Below the pieces are notes generated by a model. It was not told the DNA's origin, did not search any database, and saw only the letters and a list, made by a program, of their open reading frames with translations. Position numbers and translations under genes: made by a program. Positions 7,090 to 14,944 of a stretch of 64,000 bases of DNA are shown piece by piece. Numbering within the stretch: the stretch's first letter is position 1; each line of letters begins with the position of its first letter. The stretch is taken from positions 18,256 through 82,255 of IMG/VR virus record IMGVR_UViG_3300037502_002391. One strand, 5' to 3'. Source of the stretch: a virus.

Positions 7090-7576
7090 TTGTGTGTTGT
7101 TTTGAATATTTATCTAATAAACCCCTCTCAATTGTGGTTAATGAAGTTATACCTTTTTTTGAAATCTTTTCTAATATTAAATCTAAATCAGTTTCTGATT
7201 CCCCCTCCCTAATTTGAGAATATATCTTATTTAAATTATCCCCCTTTAATATCCCCAAGAATGGTTTTTTTGATTTTTTAAAATTATCTGGAATGTCATT
7301 TAGACCCAAATCATTAAAATTATCCATAGGGAAGAATGCAGCATAAGTATCTCCCAACTCAACTAATGTAAATCCATAACATAAATGTCCTAAAATACTA
7401 CTAAGGAAAGTGGATAAATCAAGCAATTCAACATCTGATCCAAAAATCATTATTGTAGAATCCCCCACTGTAGTTACAAGTGGTTCTGTATCTGAAACTT
7501 CAGAAAAATCCTCAAAAAATGAATCAATATTAAATTTCTTACTAGCCTGATAGATGGTTAAGTTGTAGTTCTTCAT
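7079..7576 (-). CDS. Hypothetical protein with rhomboid-tail-like C-terminus (165 aa)
   Basis: The main body (1-125) is not recognised; it is acidic, globular-looking and soluble. The C-terminal 30 residues (LDLILEKISKKGITSLTTIE) resemble the short helical module, DUF6576-like, found at the end of Bacteroidetes rhomboid proteases, though no rhomboid membrane domain is present. This is another link to a Bacteroidetes host. The gene has its own host-type promoter 14 bases upstream (7590-7620) and overlaps the sigma gene start, so it probably leads the sigma-membrane-lysis transcript. Confidence 0.65.
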   Translation of the reverse strand: MKNYNLTIYQASKKFNIDSFFEDFSEVSDTEPLVTTVGDSTIMIFGSDVELLDLSTFLSSILGHLCYGFTLVELGDTYAAFFPMDNFNDLGLNDIPDNFKKSKKPFLGILKGDNLNKIYSQIREGESETDLDLILEKISKKGITSLTTIERGLLDKYSKQHTNEK

Positions 7577-7589
7577 TTCTTTTTTTTTT

Positions 7590-7620
7590 GCAAAGATAAG
7601 GTGTTTTTGATTAAATCAAA
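7590..7620 (-). promoter_or_regulatory. Bacteroidetes-type promoter TTTG-N18-TATCTTTGC
   Basis: On the minus strand TTTG (7620-7617) is followed after 18 bases by TATCTTTGC (7598-7590). This matches the Bacteroidetes housekeeping consensus (-33 TTTG, -7 TAnnTTTG). The downstream ATG is at 7576, leaving a very short leader. It would let the unmodified host polymerase transcribe the operon that contains the phage sigma factor. Confidence 0.7.
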
Positions 7621-9929
7621 ACTTTTGACACATTATTTTTCTTTTCAACAATTATTTTTGATTCACCCCAATTACTAATTAGGGGGTTATGCGAAATTAA
7701 CAATATTTTCTCAAAATAACTCTTTAATCTGATAAAAAATTCTCCCATCATATCCAGGCTTTCATTTGACACCTTTCCAAATACTTCATCAGCCACCCAT
7801 ATATTTGGTTTTGGCAATGAACATACTTTGCTTAAAACTGCTCTTAATGCCAATGAAGCAACTGTCTTTTCATAACCAGATCCTGTTGTCATTAGTTTCT
7901 CAACACCTGTGTTATTATCAATCATAACAAATTCAACTTCATTCTTATCATTTACCCTAACATCAAGGGTAAAATAACACACATCTAATAACAATCTTTG
8001 CAATTCAGAGTTTATGACTGGAAGCATAGTTTTCATAATCATTTTTGATATTCCATTTTTACCAAATAGTTCAAGATATATCTTGTATTTTTTCTCTTCA
8101 TCTTGTTCTTTATATATAGTATCAATAATGTTTATATTTTTATCTTTCTTATCTTTATAATTTGAAATTTTAATTTCAATGCTATTTATTTCTTTTGTTA
8201 ATTTATTTTTCTCATATAGCAATTCATCAATTTTACTATTTGCCTTTATGATTAAAGCATCTATCTGATTATTCTTTTTTATTTTCTCTTGAACTTCCAA
8301 ATAATTTTTCATCTTGGTTTCTAATTGGTTTAGTTTAAGCATATTGCCTTCCAAGGACAATTGATGTTTCTTAATAACCAATTTATTCTTTTCATAAGCA
8401 TCAAATTCTTTTTTTAATTTATTAAAATTATCATTCTTTGCTTCAAGTTCAATTAAATTATTTGAGATAGTGTTGTAATTATTCTTGTGTTCTTCCAGGG
8501 ATTCAATCTTAGCCTTTGTGAATTCTGCATCAATTAAATTAAGACCACAATGTTCGCATTGTACACCATTTCCATATGTCTGGATTAATTTTGTAATTTC
8601 ATCCACTTTGGATTTTGCCATTTGCTTTTCCAATTTGGTTTCCATTATATCATCCTTCAAATTATCATGCTCATCTTCTTCATAGAAAGTTGTTGGCTTC
8701 TCATTTGAAATGGAATTTATCAATTCATTTAGTTTGATATTATTAATATTCACAGCCTCAATGTCCTTCTCCAACGATTCTTTATTCACAATCAAAAGTT
8801 CTTTATCAATATCAGAATGTTTTGATGTGTACAATTCATTCTTATATTGATTTCCCTTTGCTAATCTTTCATCATAATCCTTAACTTCAATGGTTAATTT
8901 ATCAAGATTAATTTCCAATTCATTGATTTCTTCTTCCAATGATATATTCTCAGCTTTTAATTTCTCAACATTATAAACATTTGAGAACATTCGTTTTGAA
9001 AACTCTTGATAAACTTCTTTGCCAAAATCTTCTTTCTTCTTCAAGTGCTCCAAACCTAGGAAACGACCCAATAATTGACCCCTTGCTGTGGGTTTTGATT
9101 CCAATAAATCTTCAAGATTATTTCCAGTTGTTAAAATGGTGGCCAAGAAATCATCCATATTACCAATGGTATTCTTAATGAATATTTCTGTTTCCCTTCT
9201 TTGTTCACCCTTTAGATTCTGCAGTTCCCCATTCTTTAATTTCTTATCAAATGATAATTCTGTCTTCACCTTCCATTCACCACTCTTGCTCATCTTTCTC
9301 TCCATATTCCTAGATATAACATATTCCTCACCATCAATAAGGATGTATCCAGTAACAGAAACGTGATCCTTGCTTGTAAATTTGTTAAAAATATCCTCTG
9401 CCTTGTTACTCTTGGTTGTGGTGTTAAAGAATAGAAATAACAACAAATCAATTGTTAGAGTTGTCTTACCCCCAGTATTCTGTGGGGTTGATTCAACAAT
9501 GGTGATACCATTTAACTTATCAAAATCCAATTCTTGATTTTCACCAAATGAAAGAAAATTGCTAAAATTAATCTTTTTTATATACCACTTATTGAATTGA
9601 GTTGGTTCTTGGTTTTCTAAAACCAATTTATTCTCCACAACCTTATTTATTTCCATAATCTTATCATAAAAATCAGAATTGCCATTTGTGTCAAGCAAAT
9701 TCTTTATGAGTTTGTTCTGGTAATTAATATCCATTATGTTTGATGAAACATCAACAGATTGCAATACTTTATCCTCATATTTGACTTTTGTGATTACATT
9801 AACACTAGATGTTCCATACTTTTTTGCAAAGTATTGACGGACATCCTTAATTTTATCTTGTGTTATATTTTCAGGATAATCCTCCCAAATAACTCTTATG
9901 TTTGGATTTTTCCATAGTTGTTCTTCCAT
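7611..9929 (-). CDS. gp46: Recombination endonuclease subunit, gp46/Rad50/SbcC-like ATPase
   Basis: This is the SMC-like ATPase partner of the gp47 nuclease, which processes DNA ends for recombination-dependent replication. After an N-terminal extension of about 115 residues comes the usual INFSNFLSFGE start of the ATPase head. A P-loop-like TPQNTGGKTT follows (148-157; K155, T156), with Pro where the first Gly is normal. Next are long coiled coils, a zinc hook CEHC (about 455-458), a second coil, a signature-like GSGYEKTVASLALR and Walker B NIWVADEVF (about 710). At 772 residues it is longer than T4 gp46 (560). It follows the small DUF1360-like gene by two bases. Confidence 0.92.
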   Translation of the reverse strand: MEEQLWKNPNIRVIWEDYPENITQDKIKDVRQYFAKKYGTSSVNVITKVKYEDKVLQSVDVSSNIMDINYQNKLIKNLLDTNGNSDFYDKIMEINKVVENKLVLENQEPTQFNKWYIKKINFSNFLSFGENQELDFDKLNGITIVESTPQNTGGKTTLTIDLLLFLFFNTTTKSNKAEDIFNKFTSKDHVSVTGYILIDGEEYVISRNMERKMSKSGEWKVKTELSFDKKLKNGELQNLKGEQRRETEIFIKNTIGNMDDFLATILTTGNNLEDLLESKPTARGQLLGRFLGLEHLKKKEDFGKEVYQEFSKRMFSNVYNVEKLKAENISLEEEINELEINLDKLTIEVKDYDERLAKGNQYKNELYTSKHSDIDKELLIVNKESLEKDIEAVNINNIKLNELINSISNEKPTTFYEEDEHDNLKDDIMETKLEKQMAKSKVDEITKLIQTYGNGVQCEHCGLNLIDAEFTKAKIESLEEHKNNYNTISNNLIELEAKNDNFNKLKKEFDAYEKNKLVIKKHQLSLEGNMLKLNQLETKMKNYLEVQEKIKKNNQIDALIIKANSKIDELLYEKNKLTKEINSIEIKISNYKDKKDKNINIIDTIYKEQDEEKKYKIYLELFGKNGISKMIMKTMLPVINSELQRLLLDVCYFTLDVRVNDKNEVEFVMIDNNTGVEKLMTTGSGYEKTVASLALRAVLSKVCSLPKPNIWVADEVFGKVSNESLDMMGEFFIRLKSYFEKILLISHNPLISNWGESKIIVEKKNNVSKVLI

Positions 9930-9931
9930 TT

Positions 9932-10270
9932 TTAATTTTGTTTATTTTCATATGATTCAATTATGGCATTTATTGCCCAAACAATTCCAGATGAGAAAAT
10001 CCCATCAAAAAACCAAGATATCTCAAAACACAAAGAAAGATAAGTATTTGTTGGGGAATATATGAATAACCCCAAGAAAAATCCACCCCAAGTGCTAAAA
10101 CACATTGGACAAGATATAATTCCATAAATGAATTTGAAAGCTGGGGATATAAGCAATATATCTTTCTTCCCAACATCATTTATAAAATTTCTAAATCCTG
10201 AAAAAATTGATCCATAAACCATTATATTCATAAGACCATAACTTAAAAAAGCCCAAATTAAAATATCCAT
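9932..10270 (-). CDS. Small membrane protein with CPMC motif, DUF1360-like (112 aa)
   Basis: Three hydrophobic segments are visible (about 1-24, 42-70, 82-105). Between the first two, ISCPMCFSTWGGFFLG carries a CxxC followed by Trp and Gly, as in small DUF1360-type membrane proteins found in phages and sporeformers. The biochemical role is unknown; the Cys pair may bind metal or be redox-active. It sits between gp46 and gp47 genes, with 1-2 base gaps to its neighbours, so it is co-transcribed with recombination functions but need not share their job. Confidence 0.65.
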   Translation of the reverse strand: MDILIWAFLSYGLMNIMVYGSIFSGFRNFINDVGKKDILLISPAFKFIYGIISCPMCFSTWGGFFLGLFIYSPTNTYLSLCFEISWFFDGIFSSGIVWAINAIIESYENKQN

Positions 10271-10271
10271 A

Positions 10272-10862
10272 TTATCTAATTTTTATATTTGATGTTCTAT
10301 GAAACCTAGTAGGTTGTGCTGTCATTTCAGCAAATAATCTACGATAGTCTTCTATAATCTTATTCTTATTTCTCAAATCTTCACTTACCAAATTTAATGT
10401 CATTTTTACATCACTAAGTTCATTTTCCAATTCTGTATTATCCCCAGGCACTTCTTTAATAACAAAAACTTCTTTTACTATTGGAACTTCCTTAATAACC
10501 TCAACCTCTTTTATTTCAACCCTAACTTCCCCAGTTTGAACCTCTTTAATAATTTCCTTGTATATGGGAACTTCTTTAGTGACCTCAACAATTTTCTCAA
10601 CAACTCTATCAACTGGAACTTCTACAATCTTTTCCACAATTCTATCAACTGGAACTTCCACAATTTTCTCTACCTCCTTAATAACCTCAACTGTGCTAGT
10701 TCTTAAATTACTATCATCACCCAACATTCCATATTTCTCAACATAGAACCCTGATTTTAAACATTTTGATGTAAATTCATCAATGTTGGAAATATTGTTT
10801 TTCTCACAATATCTTATGATGTCAACAAAAAAAGCATCATCAGTAATTATTTGTGTTTTCAT
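10272..10862 (-). CDS. Repeat coiled-coil protein with VEKIVEVPVDR motif (196 aa)
   Basis: Residues 1-45 look globular (MKTQIITDDAFFVDIIRYCE). Residues about 57-140 are a low-complexity array of Glu/Val/Lys/Pro units such as EKIVEVPVDR and IKEVPIVKEV. Residues 145-175 form a coiled coil, and the end is basic (RFHRTSNIKIR). Such EVP arrays occur in many uncharacterised bacterial and phage proteins and tend to be extended. No enzyme motif is visible. The position between gp47 and gp46 genes suggests a DNA-metabolism link only by context. Confidence 0.6.
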   Translation of the reverse strand: MKTQIITDDAFFVDIIRYCEKNNISNIDEFTSKCLKSGFYVEKYGMLGDDSNLRTSTVEVIKEVEKIVEVPVDRIVEKIVEVPVDRVVEKIVEVTKEVPIYKEIIKEVQTGEVRVEIKEVEVIKEVPIVKEVFVIKEVPGDNTELENELSDVKMTLNLVSEDLRNKNKIIEDYRRLFAEMTAQPTRFHRTSNIKIR

Positions 10863-10867
10863 TTGTT

Positions 10868-11653
10868 TTATTTGTTTGTTAAATTTTCATTATTATTTTT
10901 AATATCATCATATGAATTTATCTTAAAACTCAAAAATGGAGTTGGATTTGGTAAATCAACAAATTCATAATTATTATCATTAATTGTATAAACACCATAA
11001 CCATGATTTGATATGCTCTCTCCAAAATTCTGTTGTATAAAACTACCAATCATTATTGCTAATTTATTATCTGGTATATCAAAAATGGCTCTCTTATGTA
11101 TATCACCACAAAAAACAACATCACAACCATTAAAAATATTTGAATCAAACCCATCCTCTATGGTATGACCAATATCTGTCTTTAAACCCTTAACTGCACC
11201 ATGAAATAAACCCACATTAACTATACCCTCACTCTTCTTTGGGATGTCTGGGGGGATGTTATGCTGCATTAGTGAATATACACACCAGTTAACATTTTCA
11301 TCAGCATACACCCCCCGCTCCTTCAAATAACTAATTTTTGGATTTTTTATTGAATCTACAATAGGTGTAATAGCATCTAATCTATCCATATTTGTTTCCA
11401 AGAAATCATGATTGCCAATTATAACAATGGTCTTACTAATCTTTGCACATTCCTCAAGAACCCAAACAACAAACTCAACAAGTTCTGGGGTCATCTGATT
11501 CTTGCTATGCACCAAATCTCCTGTGAAAACAATTCTATCCGGTTTTAGTTCAACCCACTGTGCAAATGCTTCAGATAATATTTCCCTAAACAAATCATGA
11601 TCCTTATACAATCGTATATGCAAATCAGAGAAATGAACAATTTTATTTATCAT
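10868..11653 (-). CDS. gp47: Recombination endonuclease subunit, gp47/Mre11/SbcD-like nuclease
   Basis: This is a calcineurin-type metallophosphoesterase acting with gp46 on DNA ends. The metal-binding motifs are all present in order: SDLHIR (D and H), FTGDLVHSK, IGNHDFLE, VGLFHGAVK and FCGDIHKR. Length (about 261 residues) is short compared with T4 gp47 (339), mostly through a small capping region. The frame is open from 11689, but the ATG at 11653 (MINKIVHFSDLH) is preferred because the conserved first strand starts directly there. It is separated from gp46 by two small genes, unlike T4. Confidence 0.9.
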   Translation of the reverse strand: MINKIVHFSDLHIRLYKDHDLFREILSEAFAQWVELKPDRIVFTGDLVHSKNQMTPELVEFVVWVLEECAKISKTIVIIGNHDFLETNMDRLDAITPIVDSIKNPKISYLKERGVYADENVNWCVYSLMQHNIPPDIPKKSEGIVNVGLFHGAVKGLKTDIGHTIEDGFDSNIFNGCDVVFCGDIHKRAIFDIPDNKLAIMIGSFIQQNFGESISNHGYGVYTINDNNYEFVDLPNPTPFLSFKINSYDDIKNNNENLTNK

Positions 11654-11701
11654 ATTATTTTTTTTATAAGTATAGATAAATAAAATCATTCTATCAATAC
11701 G

Positions 11702-12502
11702 TTACCACACTTTAATTCTGCTAAAATACCCAAATAAAGGATCATTATCTGATTTTTTGAATGTTGCAGTAGCAGTAATTTCCTCACCAAGTCCAATAAG
11801 ACTACCTACATTACCATAGGCCTTCCATTTGCCTTCAACATTCTCAATCAATAACTTATATTTAACTGAATGATTATAGGAGTCAACAATACCTTTGCAG
11901 GAAAGAACTTTAAATACACCCTTAAATCTACCTACAACAACCTCATTTGCAACTAATTCTAATTGTCTCCTTCTTTCTGCTAATACTTTAACAAATTCTA
12001 TCTGTTTTTCTGAAATTTTACCTGAACTATAGAACTTACTTGCAATCTCTCTAATTTTATTATCATTAACAGATAATGTCTCCTCCAAATTTTCATTAGC
12101 AGCCAATATATTGGCTATTTGAATTTGCTTCAACCTTCTCTTACGTTGAATCATTGTTTGTTTAGTAACACCTTCAACATCAAATGTATATTTCATAATG
12201 TTGTTGGTGCAGTCAAACCCAACATAAATCAAATTAGATGTTTCTTTATCCAAGAAGAATGAACCCCTCTTTATACTGTGATTACAGCAAGAACATTTGT
12301 TACCATTTGGATTAAAATTAGCCATCCATTCTTTTGGATTATCCACACCAATCTTGTCAAAATCAACCTCAAACTCTGTTTCAGTAACATAACCATCTAC
12401 AGCATCTGGCACTCTAAATGAAGTGTAATACCCCACGTAAGTGAAGTTTTCAGGCTTAATTCCTTGTCCTACATATTTGAATTGGTTGGTGGTGGTTGTC
12501 AT
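11702..12502 (-). CDS. Cys-cluster (zinc-binding?) protein with possible OB-like C-terminus
   Basis: The start at 12502 (MTTTTNQFKYVGQ) is chosen because a strong host-type promoter occupies 12526-12558 and would place the first ATG at 12529 upstream of the transcript. Residues about 75-105 hold NKCSCCNHSIKRG and, further on, VGFDCTN, a likely zinc-binding Cys cluster. A basic helical middle (RKRRLKQIQ) follows. The last 75 residues are beta-rich (GRFKGVFKVLSC, YKLLIENVEGKWKAYG, GEEITATATFKK) and could form an OB-like fold. A nucleic-acid-binding role, perhaps like a single-strand DNA protein, is an inference from composition and context. Confidence 0.65.
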   Translation of the reverse strand: MTTTTNQFKYVGQGIKPENFTYVGYYTSFRVPDAVDGYVTETEFEVDFDKIGVDNPKEWMANFNPNGNKCSCCNHSIKRGSFFLDKETSNLIYVGFDCTNNIMKYTFDVEGVTKQTMIQRKRRLKQIQIANILAANENLEETLSVNDNKIREIASKFYSSGKISEKQIEFVKVLAERRRQLELVANEVVVGRFKGVFKVLSCKGIVDSYNHSVKYKLLIENVEGKWKAYGNVGSLIGLGEEITATATFKKSDNDPLFGYFSRIKVW

Positions 12503-12525
12503 ATTGTTTTTGTTTTTATTGGATT

Positions 12526-12558
12526 GCAAAGATAAGAACTATATTCTAATAAAACAAA
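12526..12558 (-). promoter_or_regulatory. Bacteroidetes-type promoter TTTG-N20-TATCTTTGC
   Basis: On the minus strand TTTG (12558-12555) and TATCTTTGC (12534-12526) are 20 bases apart. The -7 box is identical to that at 7590-7598. Transcription would begin near 12520, just upstream of the ATG at 12502, which fixes the start of the Cys-cluster protein. Confidence 0.75.
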
Positions 12559-12579
12559 CTTCTGTGAAAATATTTCTAA

Positions 12580-13404
12580 CTATATTTCCAAATCAAAAAC
12601 AATATTAGTAAACTCCTTTGGCACACGGTATTCAACAAAACCCCCATCTTTCTTTAGGTGACAAACAATGCAACCATATAGTCTAATTGCCCCATATTTT
12701 GATTGTGAGAGCATTTTAAGTAACAACCTAGCATAGAGTGGCAACTGGATATAATAATGCTCCAGGGCTGTGCTATTGTATTTTTCAAAGGGTTCAAACA
12801 TCTTTTCTGTGAAGTCATTTGATTGGAAACTTTTATCCTTATTTGTTTTCCAGTCTGTGATAATAATACCAAAATCAGATTTATCTTTATTGGGTATTAA
12901 CCATACCTTATCTGGTTGGCCAACATACCCAAGTTCAGGATCCCCAAGAACCATTTCTGTATCAAGAAGAACTGCACCTCTTTCCTTCATAAGATTGATG
13001 TATTGAATCCCTGATTGAATCATTCTCTCTGAAACAATCTTCTGTGACATATCGCATTCAAAAATTGGTTCTCTAACATCTTTGTAATCACCATAAGATT
13101 CAATTAATTTTTTTTCCAAAAAATAATGAACTCTTGAACCCAAGTTTGCTGCATAATTTGCTGAATCACTCCATTCCTTTAAAAAAGCATTGGCTTTCTT
13201 CTCATCCCCCTTTGCTTTTCTATAAGCAATCTCTTCACCTGGAAATTCCTTATAATATTTTTTAATTATTTTTGAAACAGATGGATAATCACTTCTCCCA
13301 TTCATATGATATATATGATCCTCCTCAATAAAACTTAAATTTAATTCTTTCTGTCTTTCATTAATTATATTCCTAATATCTTTTGCAATTTCTTCCAAAT
13401 TCAT
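12580..13404 (-). CDS. PD-(D/E)XK nuclease, RecB/Cas4-like (274 aa)
   Basis: The nuclease core is recognisable: GYVGQPDKVWLIP (acidic metal ligand in the GxxD strand), IIITDWKTNKDK (D-x-K catalytic strand), and a later QLPLYARLL helix typical of the RecB/Cas4 clade. An upstream MNGRSDYPSVSKII stretch is common in the phage versions. It is probably an exonuclease for DNA end processing or host DNA breakdown. The ATG at 13404 follows the primase stop as TGAaATG; further in-frame starts up to 13434 would overlap the primase. No four-Cys iron-sulfur cluster is evident. Confidence 0.82.
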   Translation of the reverse strand: MNLEEIAKDIRNIINERQKELNLSFIEEDHIYHMNGRSDYPSVSKIIKKYYKEFPGEEIAYRKAKGDEKKANAFLKEWSDSANYAANLGSRVHYFLEKKLIESYGDYKDVREPIFECDMSQKIVSERMIQSGIQYINLMKERGAVLLDTEMVLGDPELGYVGQPDKVWLIPNKDKSDFGIIITDWKTNKDKSFQSNDFTEKMFEPFEKYNSTALEHYYIQLPLYARLLLKMLSQSKYGAIRLYGCIVCHLKKDGGFVEYRVPKEFTNIVFDLEI

Positions 13405-13405
13405 T

Positions 13406-14314
13406 TCACTTAATTTTAACATAATATTTATCAATCTCCCCCTTCAACTCACAAACATCTTTATCATAAGGGAGTTTGACCATCTTAATTCTATCATATA
13501 GTTTTCCACCATTTAACTCATTATACAATTTTAAAGAATCTTTATAAGCATCACCATCTAAACAAATGATAATGTCTTTCTCTGCCTTATCATACAATAA
13601 ATTAAATAACTTAATGCTAAGATGCTTACCAAGTAGGGGAATTGGATTTGGTAAAAATATACTATCAAATACCCCTTCTGTCAAATATACATCCTGTGAC
13701 CAATCAATTAAATGTTCATTAAATATTATATCTTCTTTGGGGGCTGTTGCATTTTTATATTTAATCTTTCTCTTTACCCAACTTCTCCCCAAAAAATAAT
13801 TCAACTCCCCATCCTTATCATAAGATGGAATAATAATTCTATTGGCAAAATCCCCCTTTATAGTATAACCCATATTATATCTATGAATCATATCATCTGT
13901 AATCCCTCTACTCAAAAGATAATTATAAGCCTCATTTCTTGGAATATGCAACTTGTTTGAATCCTTAAATGCAATAAATCCTTCTGGCAATTTTAACTTT
14001 GGATAAAAAACATCATTAACCTTTAAATCATCAGGTTTAATAAGGTCATATAATTTCTTCTGTTTCTTTGTGCCAAAAACATCAAATAGTTTACCAAGGG
14101 GACCATGTGTTTTATCATTATCCTCACCACAACTCCAACAATGATATAAATGCTTGGTTAATGAAACCTCAAAATTACCCTTGTTTTGATCCTCATCACA
14201 CATTGGGCAATTATACAAATACTGGTGTTTTGATTCATATGATTTGATTGGCTTACCAATCACATCACTAATCAAGTCCAATATTACTTCAATCTCTTTA
14301 TTTTTATTCTCCAT
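13406..14314 (-). CDS. DNA primase, zinc finger plus TOPRIM (302 aa)
   Basis: The enzyme makes RNA primers for lagging-strand synthesis. The N-terminal zinc finger has C36, C39, C59 and C62 (NCPMC and HCWSC), a four-Cys version of the CHC2 type. The catalytic TOPRIM fold shows VYLTEGVFDSIFL (acidic residue) and DIIICLDGDAYKD (DxD). Length suits a T4 gp61-like primase without helicase; no helicase gene is in the window. The start at 14314 (MENKNKEIEV) is preferred over an upstream in-frame ATG at 14341, which lies inside a small inverted repeat. Confidence 0.88.
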   Translation of the reverse strand: MENKNKEIEVILDLISDVIGKPIKSYESKHQYLYNCPMCDEDQNKGNFEVSLTKHLYHCWSCGEDNDKTHGPLGKLFDVFGTKKQKKLYDLIKPDDLKVNDVFYPKLKLPEGFIAFKDSNKLHIPRNEAYNYLLSRGITDDMIHRYNMGYTIKGDFANRIIIPSYDKDGELNYFLGRSWVKRKIKYKNATAPKEDIIFNEHLIDWSQDVYLTEGVFDSIFLPNPIPLLGKHLSIKLFNLLYDKAEKDIIICLDGDAYKDSLKLYNELNGGKLYDRIKMVKLPYDKDVCELKGEIDKYYVKIK

Positions 14315-14342
14315 TTTGCAATTATATATAATAAATTGCAAA

Positions 14343-14942
14343 TTACCAAATTTCTTTCATCTTCATATAACCAAGAACAGCAGTATAAGCATCTGTTTGG
14401 TCAAAATTTTCTTTTTTTAATTTTCCATTTTTTGTATAATGCCAAGAAATCTGTGGTTCTTTCTTTGAAACTAATTCCCATATTAGATTTTTCTTATCCA
14501 CATTCTTATCATACCCACCAAAAAGAACATCCTTGCCTTTCTCATTCTTATTTATTAATTCAGGATATGCAAATTTTCTTGAATTATATGTTGATATGAA
14601 TTCTGGAATAATATTTAGGACATCAAAAACCTCTTTACAAACCAAAGTATTAAATCTCATCAAAACACCAACTGTATTTACATTGTTAGATGTAAGTAAG
14701 GGTTCTTCAATAATAACTTTTGTTATCCCTATGTTTTTATATTCTTCAAGTTTTAATTTGAAAAGATTTGATTTTATGATTAATTCTTGTATTTTAGAAC
14801 CAATTTCAGATTTTGGGATTGGGGATAAATGTGTTAATTCCAACAAATGTTCTGAATTAATATCAAACAATGCAATCCCAATTGTTTTTGTTGAAACATC
14901 CAACCCCAAAACTTTGGGGGAATTAATATCTATTTTATTCAT
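14343..14942 (-). CDS. RuvC-like Holliday junction resolvase (199 aa)
   Basis: This RNase H-fold nuclease would resolve branched recombination intermediates before packaging. Catalytic acids can be placed: D15 in VLGLDVSTKT, E79/E80 in KVIIEEPLL, and D181/D184 in NFDQTDAYTAV. T4 uses the unrelated endonuclease VII (gp49) for this job, so the phage has a substituted resolvase. The ATG lies two bases after the stop of a large structural gene, suggesting that ruvC is read as the last gene of the fibre operon as well as the first of the replication group. Confidence 0.85.
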   Translation of the reverse strand: MNKIDINSPKVLGLDVSTKTIGIALFDINSEHLLELTHLSPIPKSEIGSKIQELIIKSNLFKLKLEEYKNIGITKVIIEEPLLTSNNVNTVGVLMRFNTLVCKEVFDVLNIIPEFISTYNSRKFAYPELINKNEKGKDVLFGGYDKNVDKKNLIWELVSKKEPQISWHYTKNGKLKKENFDQTDAYTAVLGYMKMKEIW

Positions 14943-14944
14943 AA

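Noticed and set aside
14316-14341. Small inverted repeat TTGCAATT...AATTGCAA as an operator before the primase
   Set aside because: Only eight base pairs in AT-rich DNA; it lies in a 28-base gap and no second copy was found, so it is not listed as a feature.
14316-14349. Possible TAnnTTTGC host promoter before the primase
   Set aside because: The minus-strand GTAATTTGC is one base off the required spacing (TA then two bases then TTTGC) and has no TTTG at the right distance.
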